Positions 34,960 to 45,869 of a stretch of 64,000 nucleotides of DNA are shown piece by piece. The DNA is from Magicicada septendecula. Lineage: Eukaryota; Arthropoda; Insecta; Hemiptera; Cicadidae. Each line of letters opens with the position of its first letter. The first letter of the stretch is position 1. The notes beneath the pieces were generated by a model. That model did no database searches. It worked only from the letters and a program-made list of their open reading frames with translations, and was not told the DNA's origin. Both the position numbers and the translations under genes were made by a program. Location of the stretch: assembly GCA_034769895.1 (NCBI GenBank), contig JAWRYS010001465.1, positions 271,001-335,000 of the forward strand, written 5' to 3'.

Positions 34960-35410
34960 GCTTGAATACATCTCGCTTACTTTGTTATTCTCTTTGCATC
35001 TTACACTGCACTAGGATATGCAATACTTGCTACACGCTTGAAAACTTACATAGGCCTATAATTGTCTATACTTCATTCTATGCAGCTAGTCACCTATATA
35101 TTTTACCACCCCTATATATTTTTAGTCTCCTATATATTTTATTGGCTTGTGAAAAAAGCCAATTTGTTGTTACACGTTGGAAAAGCACGCCGCGCCCTAG
35201 TTGCTTCTTGAACTAGCTCTGTGAGCGTTCGATCAGTTTCCTATTTGTAAACTGTACTACAAAACCGTCTTACTCTTTCCCTACTGTACCATATAGTACA
35301 TATTGCATCTATATAGTACAGTACGTATTGCATCTGCGCTCATAAAGTAGTAAATGTAATGTTGTCCGTATTCTGCGTATTCTCCTGAGGCATACAGCAG
35401 CGCATGCCTT
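34960..35410 (+). repeat. Possible third copy of dispersed repeat R1
   Basis: Shares 'gtaaactgtactacaaaaccgtcttac' and a later 'gtagtaaatgtaat' with 10560-10940 in a similar order. Weak similarity. Confidence 0.35.
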
Positions 35411-35584
35411 CTACATGAAGTCACCAACACCCTCTGCACTTACGTAATATTACTTTATATAGTTTCAAGTATGACGCTGAACTAATATCGCCGGTTATTA
35501 CGAGAATGTCTTCTGGTTCAATGGCATTGGGATATCGTCTAGAGCGTCACCAATCTACATAACCAATAGGACACAACGTAATGT

Positions 35585-35712
35585 GGTACGAGGGCTTACA
35601 CGGCCGGATTTTGGTTAAAATTACTTCCCGGGAAGTTTGGCCGTAGGCCAAAGTTTATGACAGAACCAGACGTTTCGGTAGTGCCACTGACTGTCATCTC
35701 AGTGGAAACGAT
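35585..35712 (-). mobile_element. PLE-type terminal remnant with hammerhead-like core
   Basis: On the minus strand it reads CACTGAGATGACAGTC, then an AGT/ACT hairpin, CCGAAACGTC (35676-35669) and TGGTTCTGTCATAAACTTTGG. GAAACGTC has the ACGT palindrome seen at 14820. The CTGANGA box carries a two-base insertion (CTGAGATGA). No ORF is attached. Confidence 0.4.
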
Positions 35713-35714
35713 TA

Positions 35715-36480
35715 ACGCTAACGTGAGATGATATACTACAACATAACAAATATTGATGTTTATTTAAATTAATTTAACTTGTGTAGCCTCATGCTTTTGG
35801 AAGACAATTATTTATACAACGCAAGTTAACCTATTTAAATGCATTTACATATTGTGTATTGAATTCATGGATGTAATCGTAATAAGATGATACGTTATTT
35901 CAGTTTAAAATCGTTCCATTATTTATTTATTTAAACAACATCACTCATATCGGATATTAAATAATACCTCATTATTAAATCGTTTGTACGAAGTTTTGGT
36001 ACATAACTTATTGCCAACAAATTACATACATAAGTTATATACAACTCTTATCATCTAATTGTAATTACTTTAAAATGTTTATTTTGCTCTCGGCTTACTC
36101 ATGGTGTGTTCATATTTTTGCAATTGCTGATTTATTAGCTTCAAAAAATGAATTTAATTCTATTCAAACTTCTTTTATATTACTTTGTTTTACTGTCTAC
36201 TGCATATGCATTTTTTTTTTCTTTATCATCAAAGACTTTACTAATTACGTTAATTCAAAAATTACTTATTTCTCTTATCATTTACGTTATTAATTTCTAA
36301 ATTTGATACAAGAAATATTATTCTAATTTTTACTGCTTTTACATTTATGTATCATTTATTTATTTTAATATTGTTTGAATGTCTTCCATTCAAACTTTAA
36401 TTAGTGTCTTTCAACTGTCAGTAATTAAATGTTTTTTTATCACCTCGTTTGACGTGTGTGCTGATTAATAGTCGTCTCGT
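35715..36480. other. T-rich non-coding stretch
   Basis: No gene seen; strongly AT-biased. Confidence 0.35.
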
Positions 36481-36489
36481 CTCACGTCA

Positions 36490-36760
36490 TATGCTCCCGG
36501 TGTGTCCATCGTATGTATTTTGCAGCTCTGGCTGTATAGCTAGTTGATCCTGTGAGTCTTACGATAATTGTGAATTTTTGTCGTCGACAGACATAGCCTC
36601 CTGCGGCAATGTTTGAATCGAGAAGGAGAAACTTTATTAGCGCGACCTGGTATTTATAGTCAGGTCGTGCAAAAATTCCTGTCTGAACACTTTTCAACTT
36701 GTCAGATTCTGTCGAGGCGTCACTCCCCCCACTCTGGTTCAGTTCACTATTTTCGCCTAT
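36490..36760 (-). promoter_or_regulatory. Candidate LTR/promoter segment on the minus strand
   Basis: On the minus strand a TATAAATA box (36658-36651) is followed about 15 bases on by AATAAAG (36639-36633), inside a locally GC-richer block ending in a GGGGGGAGTG-like purine stretch near 36730. TATA followed closely by a polyadenylation signal is an LTR habit, but no paired LTR or coding part was found. Confidence 0.3.
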
Positions 36761-37351
36761 TTTCGCGAATTACGAAGTTTTTTTCACCTCACTCGATGTT
36801 CAATCGATCACTAATTTTTAAATGATTACTATACGTAAATTGCACTTCTTTATGGTATTCACAAAAAGAGTTATTCATTTTTTACTTATAGTAATTGCAC
36901 TTTTCGTCACCTCAGTGTGGTTTTTTAACATTTTATTTATCTATAATTTCTACACGCTTTGGTGTCTTTTGTTTTATCCTATCGTATATAGTTTTTTATA
37001 ATTAACAATAAACATATAACTATTCTACTTGAAAGGTTGGTTACATTTCAGGAACGGACAGGTTTCACACACACTAACAAAATACGCGCGTACACCACGC
37101 TTTCGACAGGTGAGTCGAAACTGCATGTCCATGCATGAATTCTGTACTCCCTATTTTTACTACGATTCAGCTTATGCAATCTGAATCATGTTTATTAATT
37201 TATATTTATTCATTTTTATTATTTATTTTATTTATTTGGGCAATGCACAGTATCATTACTCTTTGTACTGTTGCATTACGTTAGGACCGCAGTACTGTGG
37301 TAAGGCTCCACAGCTGTGTCCCTGTGTGGTACAGCCTTTAAAATTTAAAGG

Positions 37352-38110
37352 TCAAAGTTTAACCTTTTCTCTACTATTTTGTCTTGACACAAATCTTTCA
37401 TTAGAGTTACTGGAAAGAGGTAAAATTTCTTCTAAAATGTTTAGAGATTCAGGAGACTCAAAAGTCTCAGACCTAGTAGGTAAGGGGACAGATAAACTCA
37501 GGGCAGATGAGGGGCCAGGTAAAGTTGGAGGTTTTGGTCCGTTCGTCGTAGACGAGGAAGAAGCATCTTTTTTCATCTGATTGACGTATTAGAGGCATTG
37601 TAACCTTGCGATTCATCACTCTTTTTCCAGTGAAAGAGCATAATCTAAATCACTGAAAATATTGCGATTCAGTGGGAAAATGCCTGTGAAGCCTGACTTT
37701 GTCAACTCCATCCTACAAATTTTTGAGAAGGGCGTATTTACTAGACCGGTCATATCATTCAAGGCAATCTTAATGTCGGGATATTGTCGCAGCCACAGTG
37801 GACATGCCTTGTGATAAGCATTTTTAAAAGGCTTCATAACTGTCCTATCAAGTGGCTGCAGTTTGTGGGAAATAGGCCTATGTGGAGGTAAGCTTAGCAC
37901 GTGACTGTGGTGTTCCTTTGCGAATGTTATCACTTGTGGCTTGCGTGGCTATCTAATATCAGTAGGCCAGGATCCTTTTTGGTTGATTTTATCCATTTCA
38001 CAAAGAGAATAAGGCAGTTGAGGAAACCATCCTTAGTGTCCCAACCATTCGGTTGTCTGCGACGGTTTAGATCAGAGATACGCGCAAATTTCCTACATTC
38101 ATATATGCGG
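37352..38110 (-). pseudogene. pogo-like (DDE_1) transposase, C-terminal half
   Basis: The minus strand encodes NGWDTKDGFLNCLILFVKWI, then GLLILDSHASHK, which matches the family's LLILDNHxSH block with the second catalytic Asp. After a frameshift near 37942 come ITFAKEHHSHVLSLPPHRP and SHKLQPLDRTVMKPFKNAY, the 'LPPHTSH.LQPLDVxVFxPFK' signature of pogo/Tigger and jerky-like transposases. Then FSKICRMELTKSGFTGIFPLNRNIF ends the domain. A stop at about 37616 separates a Ser/Pro-rich tail (37576-37352). The N-terminal DNA-binding part is not present, and no terminal repeats were found. Confidence 0.8.
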
Positions 38111-38159
38111 AGATTCAGATATTTATAGTCAGACTGTGTGTAATTAGTACATTAAATCT

Positions 38160-39020
38160 GTTATGTAAACAATAAGTATAAAACTATACATGTACGAGAC
38201 AAAAGGAAAACTTGTTTTTTATTAATACAGAATGAATTTGTTTTTTATATTTGAATCCTATGCACAATTGCTTATGTCATAGACAACAGTGTAAGAGATC
38301 CTTCTGTCTAATTTCTTCGTAATGAATGTTATTATGTGATGTTATTATTTTATCATAATAATAAAATTATTAGACGTAATCTAGAATCTTGTTAAAGATT
38401 CCATTTTTTTGTACCTATAATTGTATTTTTAATATTTACAATAACAATCATTATATTCAATGCAATTTAATAGTATCTCTTTATCGTCGCGAGTTTCCGG
38501 CCTGAGCCGCCAAGATTCTGACCTCATTCATGTGACGCAATTGAATTAACCAGGATGGGTTAACCACACGATTGCTCCACCGGCTAATTATACCTATAAT
38601 AATAATAAAAAATTATTAAACGTTACAATTAATTTAGTAAATATATTTAACACTAATTATGTACTAATTAATGTTCTGAAACCATAATTCATTAATAACT
38701 TCATTAAATTTGCTGTTTCACAGTACCAACTTATAGGAACATGAAAATTATTTTACGAAAGAAAACAGTTAATTAAATCTAATGACATATCAACATGAGA
38801 CTACTATTGCTATCCATAATTCATTTGAAATAAAATAATCTACGTAAACATGAATTCAATCAATTTAAATTGATTAATTATTTGATTTCAACTAAATACA
38901 CAGTTGAACAAACTGTTACCGCATTATATTTTTAAAACGTTACTTATGCTCAAATGTAGTTGCAGAAGTATATGTTTAAATGTGTACAATAATTAATTGA
39001 CTAAAATAAATAATTTTTGA
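38160..39020. other. AT-rich non-coding stretch
   Basis: No gene seen. A GC-richer island at 38485-38590 has no recognisable structure. Confidence 0.35.
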
Positions 39021-39029
39021 AAAGCTGTC

Positions 39030-39492
39030 GTATTGTTGCCGTCGTAACTTGCGTTGATCATTCTTTCTTAATCAATTAAGACGAACAAGTTAGAAATCAG
39101 TTTTACCGTTAACATGTAATTATCTCTCTAGTTTCTGGCTAATTTGTGAATGCGGGCGCGCGCGGAGTATATTGTGTGTGATGAATGAAATAACCACTGG
39201 CCTATTCACAAGAAAATTACTGTAATTCCTCCACAATTAAACGATGTATCCATACAAAGCTGTACAAGAAACGTTGACGTAATCACTAACAGAGGAAACA
39301 AAATACACAGGCCTACGTACATTACACGCACACGCACACACGCACAGATACACAATGCGTATTTCAAGTTCTCTCCAGAACAATCTGGAAGGCACTTGTG
39401 TGCGCCCTTGACTCAGACGCTACACCTGCTCGACAAGCGGAGAAAAGGATGGAAGGACTCTCTCGACTCTTCCAGAGAGTCCAGTCGTTACA
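39030..39492 (-). mobile_element. Gypsy-type LTR (family G), attached to a pol remnant
   Basis: The right edge is certain: GTCGTTACA ends at 39492 directly against a polypurine tract. The left edge near TGTTGCCGTC (about 39034) is uncertain. The last 150 bases are close to 52615-52763 ('caatgcgtatttcaag', 'ctgctcgac.agcggagaaa.ggatgg'). Confidence 0.65.
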
Positions 39493-40247
39493 CTGTTCCC
39501 TCCTGTTCCTCCCGAACTAGCAACCATCTCTGAAGTAATACTTGCCCAAGTGATATATGTAGACGACCTTGAATTTGCCCTTCCTGTTGAATCCGGTATA
39601 CAACATCGTTTATTCTCTTCTCTCTTCCCAGAGATTCTTTTCTTCAGAGTGTAAGGTTCTTCCCAAGTAGTCTGAAGGTTAGATAAGCTACCACGACGGC
39701 GCTTTTGGTTGTACAACCAAACCTGATCACTTTCTTTGATACCCACACTACTGCTGCGAATGTCATGCCGAGTTTTCATTTTATCACTGACTACCTTCAA
39801 CCGTCCTCTTATAAAGCGATTCATTTCTCGCAGTTGGTTTTCTAATTACGAGTAATAGTTCTACGGCTCTTCTAAACGAGTCTCAGTTGATCTGAACATC
39901 AAGTCTACAAGAAGACGAATCCCCCGCCCAAACACCAATTTTGCTGGAGCCATGCCGGTTGTGTCGTGTACTGATGACCTATACGCCATTAGCTGGTCCA
40001 AGTCTGTTTGGTTCTCGTCAACAACCCCTTGCGTAACGTTATCTTCAGCAACTGCAACTTCTGCACCATCTCCTTCTAGTTCTTCTTCCATTTCCGCCTC
40101 CAACAGGTAGGGTTCCTCTTGATAACACCTGTTGACTTCTTCTTTGGCCAATGCCACTCGCTTGATCGAATTGTTGGTGGATCCTGTCATTTTAGCCATG
40201 GAAAGCTTTATCTTCTCTTGGCCAATCCTGAGAACATTCCCTCTCAA
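39420..40247 (-). pseudogene. Ty3/gypsy pol remnant: protease tail joined to integrase C terminus
   Basis: One minus-strand frame carries two in-frame stops near 39861 and 39848. Its first 60 residues (RGNVLRIGQEKIKLSMA onward) resemble the region just after the protease core in gypsy pol. It then runs straight into LDQLMAYRSSVHDTTGMAPAKLVFGR, the end of the integrase core, and DQVWLYNQKRRRGSLSNLQTTWEEPYTLKKRI, the GPY/F-type C-terminal module. RT and RNase H are absent, so an internal deletion joins the two parts near the acidic linker at about 40000-40080. The frame crosses the polypurine tract into the LTR. Confidence 0.75.
39493..39515 (-). promoter_or_regulatory. Polypurine tract of the gypsy-type element
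   Basis: On the minus strand the 21 bases before the LTR are nearly all purine (GGGAGGAACAGGAGGG then AACAG), placed where plus-strand priming occurs in LTR elements. Confidence 0.65.
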
Positions 40248-40259
40248 GCCAACAACGAA

Positions 40260-41620
40260 TTATTTAATGATTTGACAGCAAGTCAAGTCAATCAGTAGGC
40301 ATTCACAATGTTCTCTTATTTAAGATGGAGCTTTAAGTTTCCGATACGGTAATGTATTAATTGAGTTACCGGTCTTCCAGATTTGACTGCAGTAGTTTTG
40401 TTCTCTGTCCTTCGTTTTGACGTGTTCTTCTTCAGGGTTCGAAGCTGTCTCTCTGTGCCTATGCAAGTTGTCACTGTTTACGTCCAATTGGTTCGCAACC
40501 GATTCTAATAGTTACAATGGTCTAATTACATGGTTTGGGTTGTTTATATAACATACAAGTTTCCTCGCACAGTCTCACATATTTCGGCAGAACAGACTTG
40601 TTTTTATTTTTCAAAGCGTTTGTGATATTTGGTAATATCGTTTCGCTGACGATAGATTTTTTCTTATTTAAATTATTTCTTGTTTTTTCTATCTGTGTGA
40701 TGTTCTTTAATATGTTTATAAGGAATATGCAGGAAGTCATTAATAAGAGTAGCCGATAGTAGCCCATAGAAAAGAATTAATGAGATACTGAAGAGCTGAA
40801 ACAGACAATATAGGTTTGGTGGGTATCCTTAATACGATATAAAAGAACACTAATATGTATGAGACGATGAAAAAGATTTTTTGTTTAAACGTCTTTTAGG
40901 GATATATAAATTGTTCTAAACATTTTCAGGTAAGTGATTTATGATATTGTGGAAATTTACCGATATTAATGTAAATCGTAATATCACGTGTATACGTGCG
41001 CGCGCGCGCGTGTGTGTGAAATATCTCTACCTGTCTAGATTAACAGATACACGTTTACATAATTGTATTTATTTTTAATTTTAATTTTAATCGATATCTA
41101 CGTATCTAAATCCTTATCTTATCGTGACTTGTAAATATTGAAATATTGATTTCAGCTGTTTTCTGTAATGTCGATTGATATCATTTGCGTGTACGTAAGT
41201 ATTTACCAATGTTTTGACCACGTTACAAACTTGTCAGCTATTGTAAACAATGGTCACTACACAGTTAAGTAGTAAACACACAATCTTCAACAAGAAAGTA
41301 ATGAAGTCCGCTCCGTTCCTACAGAAATGTACAATATCGAAAGGTCCAATTCAGTCTTGCTTGATTAAATTTAAACATTTCATTTCCGAGAAACGGGTCG
41401 TGATAAGACGGAATCAGATCCAAGGAAACCGAACAGACTGAGAAAATTCTATTTGTACATAGCTTATTCGAATCCTTTCTCAACAAGTACTGAAACGTTC
41501 TTTTGTTGATGCGTGTTAAGATAAAATTGTTTATAATAAATACAGTATACGTATACAATTATTATGTTCTATAAGTAAGATATTTGTTTATAGACATTTA
41601 ACTACTTAAAAATATAAACA
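40260..41620. other. Non-coding stretch with a weak PLE-end-like motif
   Basis: No gene supported. On the minus strand near 40435-40410 there is CTGAAGAAG, then ACGTCAAAACG, similar to the PLE end motif but lacking the GAAA box. A CG/TG microsatellite lies at 40994-41019. Confidence 0.35.
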
Positions 41621-42081
41621 CAATTTTGTGGTTAAGTCCAATTTTTACTAAACTTGTATTGCAACCAGTAACACGCAATTACACTGTTACGACTGTCTAC
41701 TGATCGTCGTATGGTACAGTGGAATACAAAATACAAGACACCAATTAAGTCACTAATCACCAATTTTAATTATCACAATTGAACTGTTTGTTATCAACAA
41801 GATAGCCTCTTAAACAAATCAAATAAAAATTGTTCATACGCAATACAAATGTCCACTAATGGGCGTTTTCACACTAGCCGACACGACACCGACAGCATAT
41901 CGGCGCGATATCGGTGGGAACAAAAAGTAAAGAAATGTTATGGAACCGTTTCACACTCACCGACATGTCGGTATCGGGTCGGTGGGCAGCAGCTCTCCCA
42001 TCTTGGTCGGCGCTGTGTAGTCACCGACAGTTCACTCTGCCTAGCGCATTAATTTAGGTCAGTAGTTGAATATTTTGAGAA

Positions 42082-42201
42082 ATGACTACTTTTAAGTATG
42101 ACATAGTGACATTGGTTGAACTTGTTGACATGAAGCCTTGTTTGTGGGACAAGACAGATGAAGGAAATAAAAATAAAATTGAAAAACTTGTTAGGATCTA
42201 A
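42082..42201 (+). pseudogene. MADF-domain fragment in the Harbinger-like element
   Basis: 39 codons: VTLVELVDMKPCLWDKTDEGNKNKIEKL. The 'LVELV..P.LWDK....Y/NK' pattern is the start of a MADF DNA-binding domain. It stops before the following 'AW..V' helix, either at a premature stop or at an intron. Confidence 0.6.
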
Positions 42202-42209
42202 AACCAACT

Positions 42210-43910
42210 TATCAAATAAGGTGTAGGCCTATGTGACGATTTCATTAATTAAAAATAAAATAATTAATAAATAGGTAATGTAAAAGCTGAGAAATTTTAA
42301 ATTTTAATAAAATCGCACATTTAAACTAAATTTTATCGCTATCATAAATCATAATAATATTTAATAAAGAGTTTTAATAATAAAATAAAAGGAATACGAG
42401 TGTACAGATAGGGAAACCCTTATTAATTAACCCTGCATAGACATGCGCTAACCGGAATTAACTTGAATACCGACCCCTAAACAAACTAATAATCCTTGAA
42501 AATTAATATTAAATAAATAAATAAACAAGACCACAGTAGTGTACTATAATGAAGTCTGTAATTAAGAATATATTTGGATAATTAAAAGGTCAAACTTTAA
42601 CCCCTTAAATAGAGGATAAATGTGGAACTATTTTGTTGCGATGCGTAAACTCCGCGCGATTAACCGACCCTTCCTATATAGTAGAGAGTCGAGATGAAGC
42701 GCTCGCGTAGAAAACACGCGCTTGAACCATGTCTCAGAAAAAGACAGAATATTTGTATTTAGAAGACAGTTACAACAACAATGTTTAGCAAAAGTATTGC
42801 CAAATTAATGTGGTGGTAGTCTAAATGTTAAAAACCGAAATGTATGAATAATTGTGTAAGGGATGACATCTCATTTGTTTAATTTGGTAAGATGTCTTTG
42901 TTGTTTTAAATAATATGGTACCAGCTACCAAAAGTGAGAACTTTTATAAACAATAATGTGACGTGCGATTCTGCAACTAACAAGATTTACGGCACTTATA
43001 CTACTAACGATGTTTAACTACGAGACTTCTGAGAACCTCAACGCTACTTCATTATGAACTAACCACTTCAGGCACTTCAACAGGAAAGTTAATTCCACTA
43101 AAGATCAACCGCTGATGAACACCATAAGGATCAAGGACCCTGACTACGAGTAAACTGATGGATATGGCAGGTGACACGGAGACTTGTTCTCCGCGATTAA
43201 TTAAAATTGTAACCAATACATTATTAAAGACAGTTGGAATAAAAAAAAATTTAAATAGAAAGACTTTAATGATAACCACTTTATAAGATGTAACATGTTT
43301 TAGAATTCAAAATATCTGTAGTACCGAATAATGCTGATGTATATGTATAGCTTCACTGATATAAATTTTTAGATTAAGTCCATTCTTCAAATGGCCCCCA
43401 AATAGTATTATAGAATATAAATAAGCGAGCTTAACTCATAAACAAGTTTAAGGTCCCGGATCCGTGGATAATGCTAGCACTGATAAATCCATGTGTTTTG
43501 CCCCAGTTCTTTACCAAAATCTGTTATAAATTGTAATCTTTTATTCAGTAAACCTTATATGGGAATATTTATGTAGAGCTGTTGTAGTAATGATTTAATA
43601 AAGAGATGTCGTTACTTTACACTAAAACAGTGAGTGAATAAATCATCAGACCCCCATGTAAATTTCCTTCAGTTATAACTACTGCTGGTTTATCTAGTAA
43701 TTAAAATTTTATTACGAGTATGGCAGCCCGTGCAATTGATCAGAGGTAAGTATGCACAGGTTCCCGATGTTATAACGTAGGTGACACGTTATACCTAGTA
43801 TGTGCCTTCTACATAGCGAACTTTAATAATCGGGTGAACCTAATACTTCCTATCTGCTTTTCGTCTTCTCCGTCTTAAATATAACAAATATAGTAAATGC
43901 AATCTTCTGT
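42210..43910. other. Interior of the Harbinger-like element, no transposase seen
   Basis: AT-rich. The minus-strand frame at 43279-43052 shows no recognisable transposase motif. Confidence 0.4.
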
Positions 43911-44439
43911 TGAATTCACCCATTTGTATAATAAACTACACTCACCACGACCGATATGTCGACCTCTATCGTCTTGAGTGTAAGTACCTTCTCGATATCG
44001 GGTCGGTGTTGTGTCGGTAAGTGTGAAAACGCCCAATACAGTACCGCACAATTATAAAACACATAATAATTCGCCACAATACTTCGAACCGCACTAGAAT
44101 AAATCGCCACTTTAACGCACTGTGTAATTCGCCCCTACATTAACTGAACTAAGCGTCGCTGAAGTTTTGTATTTATACCCTGCCGAGATTCCAGAACATT
44201 TCGTAATGGGCGTATCCTAAAAAAACACTTGAGCGTAATTGATTGTGGCCTTGAACACAGCGCGCGCGGACCGGTATGGTCTGGAAAAGTCTGGTTGCGG
44301 ACGCGTGATAAGTGTCACGTAATTGTCCTTCATCTCAAAATCGCAGCAATATGTACGCACACACATTACAGCTGGGCTCCGCTGGAATAGCCGAGAAACA
44401 AGTAGCATGTTCTGTAATGTCGTAACAATACTTTCCGTT

Positions 44440-44471
44440 AAGCGCTTTCAAGCCTCTCAGCTCATCTTCAG
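44440..44471 (-). ncRNA. Hammerhead-like motif in the left arm of the PLE-type inverted repeat
   Basis: On the minus strand CTGAAGA (44471-44465), TGAGCT-gaga-GGCTT hairpin, GAAA (44449-44446), an AGCGCT palindrome and T. The right arm repeats it on the plus strand at 45135-45166, with the hairpin AGCC/GGCT fully paired but the palindrome damaged. Confidence 0.45.
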
Positions 44472-45393
44472 ATAGAACACAACAACGTACCTAGAAGCCT
44501 TCACCCCTTTATATATATTATCTACAACCCGCAAGCATCAACTTGACATAAACAAACAGCAGGGAAACACCCTTGTTACGCCTTAGCCAGCAAACGATCA
44601 GCCGAGTCACCACCCCTTGTCCCAGTACTTTTCCATTGCTGCCTGGTAACTAACTTTCAACTACTACCTATTTGGTGGACATCCAGTTCACTATATGCAA
44701 GGCATTTTGTTAAAAAAAAAACGATACGTTTGTCAATCTGTTAGAGGAATATGAAATTGTAAAGGTTGAACATAATTCGGTAGAAAGAAAGCTGCGAAAA
44801 GAACTTAAAATATTAAAGGAAAGAAAAAAGGAATTAAATAGTTTAATTAATTAAAAGGTGAAATTTGATAATAAAGGTATATTTTATTTTACCACATATT
44901 ACGGAAGAGAGAAATGTAAAACATAAAGGTTGGTAGCAGTCTGAAAGTTAGTTACCAGGCAGCAATGGAAAAGTACTGGGACAAGGGGTGATGACTCGGC
45001 TGATTGTTTGCTGGCTAAGGCGTAACAAGGGTGTTTACCTGCTATGTTTGTTTATGTCAACTTGACGTTTCCGGGTTGTTGATAAAGATATAAAAAAGGG
45101 GTGAAGGTTTCTAGGTAGGTTGTTGTGTTCTATCTGAAGATGAGCCGAGAGGCTTGAAAACGCTTATGGAAAGTATAATTGCGTGTTAGTGGTTGCAATA
45201 CAAGTTTAGTAAAAATTTAAGTATTTAGCCAAAGGTGCTTATTTTCTGAGATAAATCACTGTATCCGTAATCTAAACAAATGTAAACCACAAAAGCTGAA
45301 ATCTCCAAAAAAAAAGTGTTTGTTTTCATAAAAAATTTTAATGATCATTAAAAATATATCCGTCATAATAAATATATATTATAATATGTATAT

Positions 45394-45862
45394 TATATTG
45401 TGATAATATTCAATATAGTTTCTTCTGCAAGTAGTGTATTGCGTTTTTGTTGCTTCAACACCTGACGCACGTTTCACTGAAAACTATCAGCATCATCAGA
45501 GCTTTGTAAGCAAATCAATAAAGATCAAAATAATTCTGTGTTAACATTGAAACTAACAAATAAACGAATTTATTATTAAAATAATCGAAATTAAACAGCT
45601 GCTTAAGTAAATAAACATTAAAACAATCGTTAAATAATCAACTTAAATCGATTATCAGTTACTTTACATTAAAAGTAAAACAAATTTAATTATTCATTAG
45701 TTTATATATTAACGCAGAATTATTTCGATTGTTATTGATTTACTTACAAACTTCTGATGATGGTGATAGTTTTCTGTGAAAAGTCCGTCAGGTGTTGAAA
45801 CGACAAAAACGCAAATACACTACTTGCAGAAGAAACTATATTGAATAATATCACAATATTAT
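45394..45862. mobile_element. Long inverted-repeat element, PLE-terminal type
   Basis: Almost the whole element folds on itself about a centre near 45615. The outer 75 bp (45394-45469 and 45784-45862) are nearly identical inverted copies and contain TTTCTTCTGCAAGTAG. The inner arms are more diverged. Each arm holds a hammerhead-like core facing outward. The ends match the palindrome at 26331-26436, so the family has at least two members here. No coding capacity. Confidence 0.75.
45464..45499 (-). ncRNA. Hammerhead-like motif, left arm of the inverted-repeat element
   Basis: On the minus strand CTGATGA (45499-45493), hairpin CTGA-tagttt-TCAG, GAAA, then ACG-TG-CGT followed by C (GTC at 45466-45464). 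Flanking stem I pairs T-A and C-G next to the core. The right-arm counterpart (45754-45789, plus strand) keeps CTGATGA and GAAA, but its terminal palindrome has decayed. Confidence 0.5.
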
Positions 45863-45869
45863 ATAATTG

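Larger units (their letters stand above)
41861..44034 (+). mobile_element. PIF/Harbinger-like element, non-autonomous
   Basis: 2174 bp with terminal inverted repeats of at least 33 bp (41861 onward and 44034 backward). They open GGGCGTTTTCACACT and continue with CCGACAC.ACACCGAC. It is flanked by a 3 bp AAT duplication (41858-41860, 44035-44037). A 3 bp duplication and GGGC-type ends suit PIF/Harbinger. The MADF fragment inside supports that class, because such elements commonly encode a MADF/Myb-like second protein. No DDE transposase was found, so it depends on another copy to move. Confidence 0.7.
41685..44427 (-). mobile_element. Solo LTR (family G, long form) carrying a nested DNA transposon
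   Basis: Starts TGTTACGACTG (41685) and ends GTCGTAACA (44427). Flanking 4-mers are ACAC and ATAC, against AATTATACTTTCC in the unoccupied arm. Removing the nested element leaves about 566 bp, the same as the LTR at 12664. A TATAAATAC box lies on the minus strand near 44175. No internal coding region is present, so it is a solo LTR formed by recombination. Confidence 0.8.
41625..45237. mobile_element. PLE-type inverted-repeat element, split by an LTR insertion
   Basis: Left arm: 41625-41684 plus 44428-44661. Right arm: 44943-45237. The arms are reverse complements with roughly 90% identity by eye, for example 'ggcagcaatggaaaagtactggg' on the right. They carry a hammerhead-like motif near the outer part. 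The 280 bp centre (44662-44942) encodes a short Lys/Glu-rich peptide of no known family. The left arm is interrupted by a 2.7 kb LTR-type insertion, and the right arm preserves the uninterrupted target. Confidence 0.75.

Noticed and set aside
37188-37580. 130-codon plus-strand frame
   Set aside because: Opposite the Ser/Pro-rich tail of the pogo-like transposase; no family resemblance.
40385-40445. Hammerhead-like core on the minus strand near 40410-40435
   Set aside because: CTGAAGA is present but the GAAA box reads CAAA and no palindrome follows.
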